Below, piece by piece: positions 37,239 through 44,243 of a DNA stretch of 64,000 nucleotides. A program made the translations under genes and the position numbers. The stretch is from Myxococcales bacterium (GTDB lineage: Bacteria > Myxococcota_A > Bradymonadia > UBA7976 > UBA1532), in contig JACKDN010000003.1 in NCBI GenBank assembly GCA_020633465.1, positions 372,001-436,000 of the forward strand, in the 5' to 3' direction. The notes under the pieces were generated by a model that was not told the DNA's origin, ran no database searches, and worked only from the letters and a program-made list of their open reading frames with translations. Positions within the stretch are counted from its first letter, which is position 1; each line of letters opens with the position of its first letter.

Positions 37239-37964
37239 TCAGAGGGTCTTGCCGCCCTCGGACTCCGAGGCGCCGCCGCCGCCGGCGCTGGCCGCGGCGC
37301 GCTGCTTCTTCAGCTCGGCCAGCCGGGCGGCGGCCTTCGCGTTGCCGGTCTTGGCCTTGATGGCCGCCAGCTTGGCGTCGATGCCGTCTTCCTTCAGCTC
37401 GTCGCCGATCTGGACCTCGGCGCGCACCTTGTCGGCGTACTGGCGGACGTTGTCGAGCGCCTTGACCTCGTCGTCGACCGAGATGCCGTCGAGCTGCTCC
37501 TGGATCGCCTTGCGGGCCTCGGCGTCCTTGATCTGCGCGACGACCTTGTCCTTCTCGCGCTTGAGCTTGTCGATCTCGGTCTTGATGTCGCGCAGCGACG
37601 CCTTGGCGCTGTCGGCGTCCTTGGCGGCCTGCTCGAGGTCGCGGCTGTGCTCGGCGACGGCCGACTCCAGCTCCTCCTGCTTCTCGAGCAGGACCATCGC
37701 GGCCTCGTCCTCGCCGGCGTCGACGGCGACCTGGACCTGCAGCCTGATCTCCTCGAGATCACGCTCGGCCTTCTGGATCTTGGCCTCGAGCTGCGCCCGG
37801 TGCTTGATGAGGCCGGCGGCCGCCGACTTCAGCTTCGCGTACTTCTCGGTCATCGAGTTGATCGCGTTCTCGAACGCGATCTCGGGGTGCTTCTCCTCCA
37901 TGCGGCCCGCGAACAGGCTGAGGAACCCCTTCCAGAGATTGTAGATGCGGTTGAGGAAACCCAT
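37239..37964 (-). CDS. PspA/IM30-family (ESCRT-III-like) coiled-coil protein
   Basis: A 241-residue protein matching the PspA/IM30 family in length and layout. The N-terminal amphipathic segment MGFLNRIYNLWKGFLSLFAG could bind membranes. PEIAFENAINSMTEKYAKLK follows, then a long coiled coil (about 45-180) rich in Glu, Lys and Ala. The tail is Ala/Gly/Ser-rich. PspA/Vipp1 proteins form rods and rings that remodel or protect membranes and share a fold with ESCRT-III. It lies 5 bp downstream of the TerB-like gene, so the two are co-transcribed. No PspF, PspB or PspC gene is present, so this is not the enterobacterial Psp system. Confidence 0.85.
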   Translation of the reverse strand: MGFLNRIYNLWKGFLSLFAGRMEEKHPEIAFENAINSMTEKYAKLKSAAAGLIKHRAQLEAKIQKAERDLEEIRLQVQVAVDAGEDEAAMVLLEKQEELESAVAEHSRDLEQAAKDADSAKASLRDIKTEIDKLKREKDKVVAQIKDAEARKAIQEQLDGISVDDEVKALDNVRQYADKVRAEVQIGDELKEDGIDAKLAAIKAKTGNAKAAARLAELKKQRAAASAGGGGASESEGGKTL

Positions 37965-37969
37965 CGTGC

Positions 37970-38449
37970 TCAGCCCTCCATCGCCTGGTCGATCTGCGCG
38001 TCGGTGAGCCCGAGCTCGGCGCCGACCTGTCGGACGGCGTCCTTGTTGCGGAGCTCGTCGGCCATCATGCCGAGGAACGTCTGCCGGGCCTTCACGTCGT
38101 AGGCGGCGAGGGCGTCCTCGCCCACCCCGAACGCCTCGGCGTACTTCTTCATGCAGGCCGTCTCGGGCTCGGACACCTCGCCGTCGGCGAGGATGAGCAT
38201 GTAGCAGCTGATGAAGAAGGTGTCGCGCGCCGACCCGGTGAGCGCACCGGCGGCGGCCTTGGCGTCGAACCCCTTCGACCGCAGGGCGTCGAGGCCCGCG
38301 GCCTTGCCCCCCCCGCTGGCGTAGAAGTCCTTGATCATCTCCAGCTCGGCCGGATGCACGCCGTCCACGGCGGCAAGGTCGAGCAACCCCCGGCAGACCC
38401 ACTCGGTCTGCGTCTCGTCGAGCTCGACGGATTCGTAGCTGTCCTGCAT
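37970..38449 (-). CDS. TerB-like tellurite-resistance-type helical protein
   Basis: A 159-residue all-helical acidic protein. TerB-type features are two copies of an Ala-x-Asp-Gly segment, LDLAAVDGVHPAELEMIKDF and LILADGEVSEPETACMKKY, each like the metal-binding helix-loop-helix of TerB. TerB proteins sit at the membrane in stress and phage-defence Ter networks. The ATG at 38449 is preceded by GTGGAG; the longer frame to 38551 has no conserved content. It leads the minus-strand unit TerB, PspA-like, AAA+, and its start lies 146 bp from the divergent rpmG. Confidence 0.8.
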   Translation of the reverse strand: MQDSYESVELDETQTEWVCRGLLDLAAVDGVHPAELEMIKDFYASGGGKAAGLDALRSKGFDAKAAAGALTGSARDTFFISCYMLILADGEVSEPETACMKKYAEAFGVGEDALAAYDVKARQTFLGMMADELRNKDAVRQVGAELGLTDAQIDQAMEG

Positions 38450-38538
38450 GGGCTCCACTACCCCCTTTGGCAACACGCGGCGAGCGACCGTATCAAGTCG
38501 ACGCCCCGGCCGGCAATGCCGACGTCGCGCACGAAGTG

Positions 38539-38567
38539 TGGCAATCGTCATGCGCTTGCGCTAGGCT
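38539..38567 (+). promoter_or_regulatory. Candidate promoter of rpmG
   Basis: TGGCAA (38539-38544), a 17-bp spacer and TAGGCT (38562-38567), 28 bp before the rpmG ATG. The -10 matches that proposed for the AgmX/GltJ-like gene; the -35 is weak. Confidence 0.35.
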
Positions 38568-38595
38568 CCGGCGCCTTTCGACGGGAGCGACCAAA

Positions 38596-38763
38596 ATGGC
38601 CAAGCCGAAGCGCGAGAAGATCAAGCTCGAGAGCACCGCCGGCACCGGCGTGTTCTACACGACGACCAAGAACCGCCGCACCAGCACCGGCAAGCTCGAG
38701 CTGATGAAGTACGACCCGAAGGCGCGCAAGCACGTGCTCTTCAAGGAGACGAAGCTCAAGTAG
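38596..38763 (+). CDS. rpmG: 50S ribosomal protein L33
   Basis: A 55-residue large-subunit protein: MAKPKREKIKLESTAGTGVF, YTTTKNRRTSTGKLELMKYD and a Lys-rich C-terminus KHVLFKETKLK. The Cys pairs of zinc-binding L33 are absent, so this is the zinc-independent form. Low-GC, Lys-rich codons stand out from the surroundings, as expected for a ribosomal gene. It stands alone, with no rpmB or tRNA genes beside it. An earlier in-frame start at 38467 adds a non-conserved leader and was rejected. Confidence 0.96.
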   Translation: MAKPKREKIKLESTAGTGVFYTTTKNRRTSTGKLELMKYDPKARKHVLFKETKLK

Positions 38764-38772
38764 CTTCGCCCT

Positions 38773-38795
38773 CCCGGGCCGGGCGCCCGCCCGGG
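38773..38795 (+). terminator. GC hairpin after rpmG
   Basis: Stem CCCGGGC / GCCCGGG with a 9-base GC-rich loop starts 10 bases after the rpmG stop. T-residues downstream are scattered (CCCGTTCCGTCGTCC). It is a weak candidate for intrinsic termination. Confidence 0.35.
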
Positions 38796-38972
38796 CCCGT
38801 TCCGTCGTCCTCGTCACCGATCGTCCGCTCGTACACCGACGCCCCCTGTGTGCGCGGCGTCGGTGTCCGGAAGATGCGTCCCGCGGCGTCTCCTCTGCCC
38901 ACGGTAGAGGTGGCGGCCGCGACGGACGCGGCAGGCCTCGCCGGGAGGCCGCCGTGCGTCAGTCCCGAACCA

Positions 38973-38995
38973 GGTGCCAGGCAAATCTGAAGGCC
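38973..38995. repeat. Dispersed 23-bp repeat, copy 1
   Basis: GGTGCCAGGCAAATCTGAAG followed by GCC is identical to 40007-40029. A diverged relative lies at 41583-41607 (GGCGCCACCCAAGTCTGAAG followed by GCGCC). The identical copies flank the orphan secreted-protein gene at 39196-39864. Confidence 0.8.
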
Positions 38996-39092
38996 GTGGT
39001 GTCGCATCGGTCCGTGCTACGCCCGCTCCGGCTGCTCAGGGGGCGGGCGCCCACGGTGAAGGGGGAAGGCGCCCGCGGTGTAGCGGGCGGGC

Positions 39093-39160
39093 GCGCGCAG
39101 TGCAGGGGGCCGGACGCGCGCAGCGCAGGGGACCGGACGCGCGCAGTGCAGGTGGCCGAC
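39093..39160. repeat. Three-copy tandem repeat, 23-bp unit
   Basis: Units at 39093-39115, 39116-39138 and 39139-39160. The consensus is GCGCGCAGTGCAGGGGGCCG followed by GAC, with one to three substitutions and a one-base loss in the last copy. Non-coding and of unknown function. Confidence 0.75.
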
Positions 39161-39195
39161 GAGTTCTTTGCGCGCGCGGGTGCCCCGCGAAGAGG

Positions 39196-39864
39196 TCAGT
39201 GCACGCGGAGGAGGGCCTGAAGGTCCGCCTGTACGGCCTGAACGATGTCGCGGGCGCTGCCGATCTCGCCGTAAGCCACCGTGTTGTGGGCCGCGGCCAG
39301 GTCGGCCTCCGGCGCGGCGGCCGCGTGGGAGTCCACGGCGAAGTTCAGCTCGGCGGCGGCGCTCCCGAAGCGCGGCGGGCAGGCGTCGAGGTAGCCGCGC
39401 GCCCTCGCGATCGCGCCCTCGGCGTCGTCGAAGAGCCCGACGACGTTCGCGCGGTGGCGGCGGCCGTCGTTCATGGACTCCACGGCGTTGTCGAGGTGTT
39501 GGTCCGCCGGCCGCAGTGCGCGGAAGAGCCGCCCGGGCACCCCATCGGGCAGCTCTGCCTCGCGGATGTCCTCGAAGGTGCGCCAGTAGAGGTAGCTCAC
39601 CGTCTTGAGGCTCGCCCGCAGCCCGCCGTAGTCGCGGTCGAGATGGGCGAGCGTGAGCCACAGTGCGGATTGGGCGTCCTCGACCTCCGCGAGCCACGCC
39701 CGCATCGACGCCCGCCGGTCGGCGCACTCGTCGACGCACTCGCAATCGGCTTCGGCGACTTCGGCCTCCGACGTTCCCCCGCCCTCTGCGGCGGGCGTAG
39801 CGTTTGCGGAAGCGGCGCCGGCGAGGGCGAACAGGAGCGGCATGACAAGGCGTCGAGTCGGCAT
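39196..39864 (-). CDS. Secreted hypothetical protein
   Basis: A 222-residue protein with a signal peptide (RRLVMPLLFALAGAASANA). A short acidic Cys motif (CECVDEC) precedes a predominantly helical body (RASMRAWLAEVEDAQSALWL, TVSYLYWRTFEDIREAELPD, EGAIARARGYLDACPPRFGS). No family was recognised. Codon use is native-like. The gene is bracketed by identical 23-bp repeats at 38973 and 40007, suggesting it may have arrived or been duplicated as a unit. No neighbours on its strand are close enough for an operon. Confidence 0.7.
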   Translation of the reverse strand: MPTRRLVMPLLFALAGAASANATPAAEGGGTSEAEVAEADCECVDECADRRASMRAWLAEVEDAQSALWLTLAHLDRDYGGLRASLKTVSYLYWRTFEDIREAELPDGVPGRLFRALRPADQHLDNAVESMNDGRRHRANVVGLFDDAEGAIARARGYLDACPPRFGSAAAELNFAVDSHAAAAPEADLAAAHNTVAYGEIGSARDIVQAVQADLQALLRVH

Positions 39865-40324
39865 GGTGATCTCCAGGGGTTTGAGTTGCCGCGGTCAACG
39901 AAGCCGCCCCGATGTGCATTCCAGGATCCCCATGCCGCCGCTGCCTGTCCCAGCCGACGGTGAGACCCCAGGGGCCCCGAGCTTCGCCGGAACCGGGACC
40001 GAGTCGGGTGCCAGGCAAATCTGAAGGCCCTCCAGCGCATCGATCTCCTACGAGCTGGCCGACATCAAGGCGCAGCAGTGTCGCGGGCCGTTCGACTTGC
40101 CGGCGACCGAGCGGCACGCGTCGGCCGCGCCTTCGCGGTGAAGATGAGGATGGGGAACCACCGCGCGGCCGAGGTGTCCCTGGCAGCATGCCGAGGTACT
40201 GCGCGCCCATCGTCTTGTCCGCCGCACTGTGCGGCATTCCGGTTAACGCGCACCCCTGCGTGAGGCTGATGACGAGCACGACGCGGCCTGGACTCGGCAG
40301 ACCCGGGCCCGCGCCGCGCTCGTG
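39865..40324. other. 460-bp stretch without a clear gene
   Basis: No open frame here looks coding. It contains repeat copy 2 (40007-40029). Immediately after it, at about 40037-40130, is a short plus-strand reading that looks protein-like (SISYELADIKAQQCRGPFDL, then PATERHAS). It lacks a start codon and soon loses sense, so it may be gene debris. Nothing else was recognised. Confidence 0.5.
40007..40029. repeat. Dispersed 23-bp repeat, copy 2
   Basis: Identical over 23 bases to 38973-38995 and in the same orientation, 1034 bp apart. It lies upstream of the secreted-protein gene at 39196-39864. Confidence 0.8.
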
Positions 40325-40759
40325 ATGGAGGTCGAGGTCATCCTCATCGTGGGGCCAGAGTCGCTTCCGGTGCGCTGGTGGTCCGCCGAACGCCCGCGAG
40401 TAGGTGAGCGTACGTACTTCACATTTGCCGAGCTTCGGCAGGTCTGGCGCGGTGGTCAGCACCTGGAGCGGGCTGGCCGCCCGTGGCTCATGCTCGTCGC
40501 AAATCGGGCAGCCGGTGACTGCTCCCGCTGCTACGCGATGCGGGAGGGCGACGTCCACATCCTCTACGCCGCACCGGACGGGCCGATGTTCCGTATCATC
40601 GACGGCGTGGACATCTCGTGTCCGCGCGACCGCGCTGCGGTGTTCGAGGGGTCTTCATCGGACATTGTGGGGGGAGAGGCGTATTGGCAGGGCCCATCGG
40701 GCTTCTCTTGGTACAAGACGAAGGAGACATTCCATGGCGTCCTTGATTCCACATCGTGA
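40325..40759 (+). CDS. Hypothetical protein, first of an orphan pair
   Basis: A 144-residue soluble protein of unknown family with no signal peptide. It is rich in aromatic and Gly residues (PVRWWSAERPRVGERTYFTF, GDVHILYAAPDGPMFRIIDG, YWQGPSGFSWYKTKETFHG). GC content and third-position GC are visibly lower than in flanking genes, pointing to acquired DNA. The ATG at 40325 was used; a GTG lies one codon earlier. Its end overlaps the next gene by 26 bp, and that gene has its own AAGGAG, so the two are probably co-expressed. Could be spurious, but amino-acid composition looks natural. Confidence 0.55.
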   Translation: MEVEVILIVGPESLPVRWWSAERPRVGERTYFTFAELRQVWRGGQHLERAGRPWLMLVANRAAGDCSRCYAMREGDVHILYAAPDGPMFRIIDGVDISCPRDRAAVFEGSSSDIVGGEAYWQGPSGFSWYKTKETFHGVLDSTS

Positions 40760-41567
40760 CGTCGTGGGGGTTCTCACGCTCCTCTTTGCAGCCTGCGGCA
40801 CCGGACCTGCCAGGGCCGACAATGAACTCGACCAAGAGCACTACATCGCCGTAGAGATCGCCGACCTCATCGTCCGATGCACGCGCGCCAAGGGACTGAC
40901 CATCTCAGCGATCGAAACGCACGAGATGACGCCTGCGGATGCTGCCGTTCGCTACACGTGGCCCGGTTGTGACAAGCCCATACACGAGATCGTCTCGCAG
41001 TTGAGCGCGCTCCAACCAGAGGCAGGATCAGATTGGTGTTTCGAAGGCGGCAGAGGCGATGATTCCGGCGGGACTCCGAGTGACTCATCGGCGGGGCCTC
41101 GCAGCACCGATGGCGTGGGCGCCCTTGCTGGCACAGAGCGCCGCGCTGTCGGGGTTCGCTGGAAGTGGCACCGTGATGCGGAGGTGCTGACGATCACGAC
41201 ACCCGGGACGAGGATCCTTCATCGAACGGTCCCCCCGGCGACCTACACGGGCACCGTCTGTAGTATCGTCGAGTCACTCACAGAGGCCAGCCAGGACTCG
41301 AGTGGGGAGGCCGTGATTTCCTTGTGCCGGACACAATGGAACCCGGGGAACGCTGTCGGAACCAGTTCGTTGAATCGGGTTCGAACGCTCGAGATTGCTG
41401 TCCCGACGACCATCGAGGCTGCGCTGGTCAGTTTGATCTCCAGTTCCGGGCAGCGGATCGTCATGGCGTCCTCCTTTCACTCGTTCAGGGACGGCGGCGC
41501 AGGGATCGATTGGCTCGTGAGGGGTGGAGATCCACTGCCGAAGCCAGCTGCGCCCGTGTCGCGCTAG
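40734..41567 (+). CDS. Hypothetical secreted or lipoprotein, second of an orphan pair
   Basis: A 277-residue protein. The N-terminus HRDVVGVLTLLFAACGTGPA is a signal peptide, and FAAC could serve as a lipobox. The mature part (YIAVEIADLIVRCTRAKGLT, AVGVRWKWHRDAEVLTITTP, VCSIVESLTEASQ) has at least four Cys, no recognised family, and a DxSxG/Ser-rich disordered middle. AAGGAG lies 7 bases before the ATG at 40734. Base composition is clearly less GC-rich than the rest of the window, as in the overlapping upstream gene. Likely a horizontally acquired pair of unknown function. Confidence 0.65.
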   Translation: MASLIPHRDVVGVLTLLFAACGTGPARADNELDQEHYIAVEIADLIVRCTRAKGLTISAIETHEMTPADAAVRYTWPGCDKPIHEIVSQLSALQPEAGSDWCFEGGRGDDSGGTPSDSSAGPRSTDGVGALAGTERRAVGVRWKWHRDAEVLTITTPGTRILHRTVPPATYTGTVCSIVESLTEASQDSSGEAVISLCRTQWNPGNAVGTSSLNRVRTLEIAVPTTIEAALVSLISSSGQRIVMASSFHSFRDGGAGIDWLVRGGDPLPKPAAPVSR

Positions 41568-41582
41568 GCTCCGGCAGGAAGA

Positions 41583-41607
41583 GGCGCCACCCAAGTCTGA
41601 AGGCGCC
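41583..41607. repeat. Diverged relative of the dispersed 23-bp repeat
   Basis: GGCGCCACCCAAGTCTGAAG followed by GCGCC shares the TCTGAAGG core and the flanking GCC with copies 1 and 2. It lies 15 bp after the stop of the orphan pair. Confidence 0.45.
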
Positions 41608-41620
41608 CGCCGGCTCCGGC

Positions 41621-41804
41621 TCAGTCGTTCGCTGGACGACCCGGCACGCGAACTCGTGGTCGAAGCCCCAGGCGCTGGGCCTTCCTCGCGAAGCCTCGGT
41701 CGTCGAAGGTCAGGAGTCGTTCACAGCGTCGGCTCGACGCGTGGTGCAGTGCGTCGAAGTCGAAGCCCTCGGTGAGCGAGCAGGTTGGTGTCGAGCGCGT
41801 CCAC
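41621..41804 (-). pseudogene. vapC-like PIN toxin remnant with internal deletion
   Basis: Starting at the GTG at 41804, 7 bp after the antitoxin stop, the frame reads VDALDTNLLAH, the canonical N-terminus of a VapC/PIN ribonuclease with its first catalytic Asp. The sense then jumps frame to EGFDFDALHHASSRRCERLL followed by TFDDRGFARKAQRLGL, a canonical PIN C-terminus. About 60 or more central residues, including the conserved Glu and Asp positions, are missing, and the two ends are out of register. The product cannot be a functional nuclease. The preserved ends indicate recent loss. Confidence 0.72.
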
Positions 41805-41811
41805 GGCGCGC

Positions 41812-42048
41812 TCACTCGGGCCGAAGCAACTGCGCGACGTCGAAGTTGGGCGGAACCGGAGGGCGCCGAGAGCGGATCATGCCGAAGCCGGACTCGGGAA
41901 CGGCGGGTGCCGGGGCGACCGGCCGCAGCTCGATGTGATCGCCGACGACGGCGAACTCGACGCGGCTGCCCGGCTCGAGACCGAGCTGATCGCGAATCGC
42001 CTTGGGGATGGTCACCTGCCCCTTGCTGGTCACGCTCGCGCCCTGCAT
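41812..42048 (-). CDS. AbrB/MazE-type antitoxin (VapB-like)
   Basis: A 78-residue swapped-hairpin DNA-binding antitoxin: ASVTSKGQVTIPKAIRDQLG then LEPGSRVEFAVVGDHIELRP are diagnostic of the AbrB/SpoVT fold. The C-terminal part (ESGFGMIRSRRPPVPPNFDV) would wrap the toxin. It is intact, while the adjacent toxin gene is deleted internally. Antitoxins of this type repress their own operon, so it may persist as a free regulator or as immunity against a homologous toxin elsewhere. It lies 29 bp downstream of trxB on the same strand. Confidence 0.85.
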   Translation of the reverse strand: MQGASVTSKGQVTIPKAIRDQLGLEPGSRVEFAVVGDHIELRPVAPAPAVPESGFGMIRSRRPPVPPNFDVAQLLRPE

Positions 42049-42077
42049 CGGTACCTCCGCTCCGACGAGCGCCCCCC

Positions 42078-43016
42078 TCAGCCCTCCTGGGCCTCCAGCC
42101 AGCGCTCCGCGTCGATCGCGGCGGCGCAGCCCATGCCGGCGGCGGTGACGGCTTGGCGGTAGATGGGATCGGCGACGTCGCCGGCCGCGAAGACGCCCTC
42201 GACGTTGGTGCGCGTGCTGGGGGCGTCCACGTTCAGGTAGCCGACGACGTTCATGTCGAGCTGGCCCTTGAAGAGGTCGGTGTTGGGCTTGTGGCCGATG
42301 GCGCTGAAGTAGCCGTGCACGGGCAGGTCGCGCTCGGTGCCGTCGGCGGCGCGCAGGGTGACGCCGGTGACGCCGGTGTCGTCGCCCTTCACCTCGGTGA
42401 CGACCGTGTTCCAGATGAACTCGATCTTCTCGTTCCGGAAGGCGCGCTCCTGCATGATCTTGCTGGCCCGCAGCTCGTCGCGGCGGTGGATCACGTAGAC
42501 CTTGCTGGCGAACTTGGTGAGGAACGTGGCCTCCTCCATCGCGGTGTCGCCGCCGCCGACGATGGCGACCTCCTGGCCCCGGAAGAAGAAGCCGTCGCAG
42601 GTGGCGCAGGCGCTGACGCCGCGGCCGAGGTACTCCTGCTCGCCGGGGATGCCGAGGTACTTGGCGCTGGCGCCGGTGGCGATGATGACGGCGTCGGCCG
42701 TGTGCTCGGCGCCGTCGTCCTCCCAGATGCGGAACGGGCGCTGCGAGAAGTCGACCTTCTCGACCATCTTGTGCTCGAGCTTCAGGCCGAACCGGCACGC
42801 CTGCTTCTTGAACAGCTCCATCATGTCCGGCCCCATCACGCCGTCGGGGAACCCGGGGTAGTTCTCGACGTCGGTGGTGGTGGTCAGCTGGCCGCCGGGC
42901 TGCAGGCCCGCCGCCATGTAGGGCTCGAGGTTCGCCCGCGCGGTGTAGAGCGCGGCGGTGTAGCCCGCGGGGCCCGAGCCGATGATGAAGACCTTGTGGT
43001 GCTGCGGGGTGGCCAT
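42078..43016 (-). CDS. trxB: Thioredoxin-disulfide reductase
   Basis: A 312-residue FAD- and NADPH-dependent enzyme that keeps thioredoxin reduced. The FAD-binding start VFIIGSGPAGYTAALYTARA, redox-active CATC (137-140) in SACATCDGFFF, NADPH-binding VAIVGGGDTAMEEA and C-terminal GVFAAGDVAD are all present. Length equals the bacterial norm. GGAGC stands before the ATG at 43016. It is 88 bp downstream of the cNMP-domain gene; the antitoxin follows on the same strand. Identity is certain. Confidence 0.97.
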   Translation of the reverse strand: MATPQHHKVFIIGSGPAGYTAALYTARANLEPYMAAGLQPGGQLTTTTDVENYPGFPDGVMGPDMMELFKKQACRFGLKLEHKMVEKVDFSQRPFRIWEDDGAEHTADAVIIATGASAKYLGIPGEQEYLGRGVSACATCDGFFFRGQEVAIVGGGDTAMEEATFLTKFASKVYVIHRRDELRASKIMQERAFRNEKIEFIWNTVVTEVKGDDTGVTGVTLRAADGTERDLPVHGYFSAIGHKPNTDLFKGQLDMNVVGYLNVDAPSTRTNVEGVFAAGDVADPIYRQAVTAAGMGCAAAIDAERWLEAQEG

Positions 43017-43104
43017 GAGGCGCTCCTGCTCGTTTTTGGGTACAGCGCAGAGGCGACGAACATGCGCACTGTGGCGGCCAGCGTCAAGCGGCGCCGGCGC
43101 GGGA

Positions 43105-44175
43105 TCAGGCGGGGGCGCCGCAGGCGGGGCACACGATGTCGGCGTCGGGGAAGCCGCACGACCGGCAGGCGTTGCCGGCGCGGTCGATGATGAAGGCGGC
43201 GCGCTCGCCGGTGCTCATCGTCGGGCCGCCCTCGGCCATCGAGTCGCTGATGGGCAGGGCGTGGTCGGGGTGGTGCGCGCGCTCGGGCGTCGGCAGACGG
43301 GCCTGCAGGCGCGCCTCGATGGCCGGGTGGCGCTCGAGCAGGGGCTCGAGGTAGGCGAAGCGCACCGAGAAGCCGGTGACGGTGGTGGTGGCGGTCACCG
43401 CGACGTGGGCGTGCTCGCCGGCGAGCCGGTCGAGCAGTCCGATGGGGTCGCCGGGGCCGAGATCGGGCATCAACTCCTTCTGGCCACCCAGGCGCGTGCG
43501 CCAGGCGTCGCAGCGGCCGGCGATGATCAACCCCACGCGCTCGACCACCTGCCCGATGCTCTGCAAGGCCGTGCCCTTGGGCACCGAGAACGGGCGGCAG
43601 TGGCGAAACAGCTCGAGCTGCTCGGCGCGGCTGAGCACGCCGAGCGGGCTGGCCGGCCCCATCAGGTGCGGCACGATGCGGTCGCGCGCGGTCATCGCCA
43701 GCCAGGACGACACGGACGGGACGTAGCGGGCGAGCTGCTTCAGCGCCACCGACGGCAACACCATCGCGGTCACCTCGCCGCGCGCCTCGGCGGTGGCGGT
43801 GCGGCGGATGCCGAACAGGGCGGCGGCCTCGCCGAAGAAGCGGCCGGGCCCCAGGCGGGCCAGCTCGCCGACGCCCTCGCGGCGCACGACCACGTCGCCG
43901 CGCACGATGACGAACACGTTGTCGGCGGCCTCGCCCTCGACGGCCAGCAGCGCGCGGTCGGGGTACACGCGGACGGGGGCCTTGCGGCTGAAGGCGGCCA
44001 CCGCGGCGGCCGCCTTGGCGTCGAGGCGGTTGGCCTCGGCGTAGCGATCCACGGCGTCCCGCGCGCGCGCCTCGTCGCCGGCGGCTTGGGCCAGCCGGGC
44101 GGCGCGCAGGCAGGCGCCCAGCGCGGTCGGGTCGCGGCGGAAGGCGTCGAAGGCCTGGTCGATCTCGGCGGACAC
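43105..44175 (-). CDS. Double cyclic-nucleotide-binding-domain protein with C-terminal zinc ribbon
   Basis: A 356-residue soluble protein. After a helical, TPR-like lead (1-65), the first cNMP-binding domain (about 70-180) has RGDVVVRREGVGELARLGPG and the phosphate-cassette-like RFFGEAAALFGIRRTATAEA. A second, more divergent domain (about 195-310) follows. The last 20 residues form a CxxC...CxxC zinc ribbon (CRSCGFPDADIVCPACGAPA). There is no HTH, kinase or channel, so it is presumably a signalling adaptor. The GTG at 44175 is favoured over that at 44181 because GGGGGTGA then sits at ribosome-binding distance. It might sense cAMP or cGMP, but Arg-containing cassette details are incomplete. 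Confidence 0.82.
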   Translation of the reverse strand: MSAEIDQAFDAFRRDPTALGACLRAARLAQAAGDEARARDAVDRYAEANRLDAKAAAAVAAFSRKAPVRVYPDRALLAVEGEAADNVFVIVRGDVVVRREGVGELARLGPGRFFGEAAALFGIRRTATAEARGEVTAMVLPSVALKQLARYVPSVSSWLAMTARDRIVPHLMGPASPLGVLSRAEQLELFRHCRPFSVPKGTALQSIGQVVERVGLIIAGRCDAWRTRLGGQKELMPDLGPGDPIGLLDRLAGEHAHVAVTATTTVTGFSVRFAYLEPLLERHPAIEARLQARLPTPERAHHPDHALPISDSMAEGGPTMSTGERAAFIIDRAGNACRSCGFPDADIVCPACGAPA

Positions 44176-44243
44176 GGGCACTCACCCCCGGGGGTGGTCG
44201 TGCCTCCCCCAACGGCCATCGGGCGCCGAACCTGGAGAGCGGG

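Larger units (their letters stand above)
38764..39195. other. 432-bp intergenic stretch with repeats
   Basis: No convincing gene on either strand. It holds the rpmG hairpin, one copy of a 23-bp dispersed repeat (38973-38995) and a three-copy 23-bp tandem repeat (39093-39160). It marks the left edge of an accessory-looking strip that runs to about 42.05 kb. Confidence 0.6.

Noticed and set aside
39093..39160. CRISPR array
   Set aside because: Direct tandem copies with no spacers and no cas genes.
40030..40320. Short plus-strand protein-like stretch (SISYELADIKAQQCRGPFDL)
   Set aside because: No start codon, loses sense after about 30 codons; recorded as possible debris only.
39017..40558. 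Minus-strand 513-codon frame through the accessory strip
   Set aside because: Runs out of frame through the secreted-protein gene and both repeat copies, with no family features.
38973..41607. Integron cassette array with attC sites
   Set aside because: The 23-bp repeats lack GTTRRRY/RYYYAAC cores and paired inverted arms, and no integrase is present. Only the one-repeat-per-gene spacing is cassette-like.
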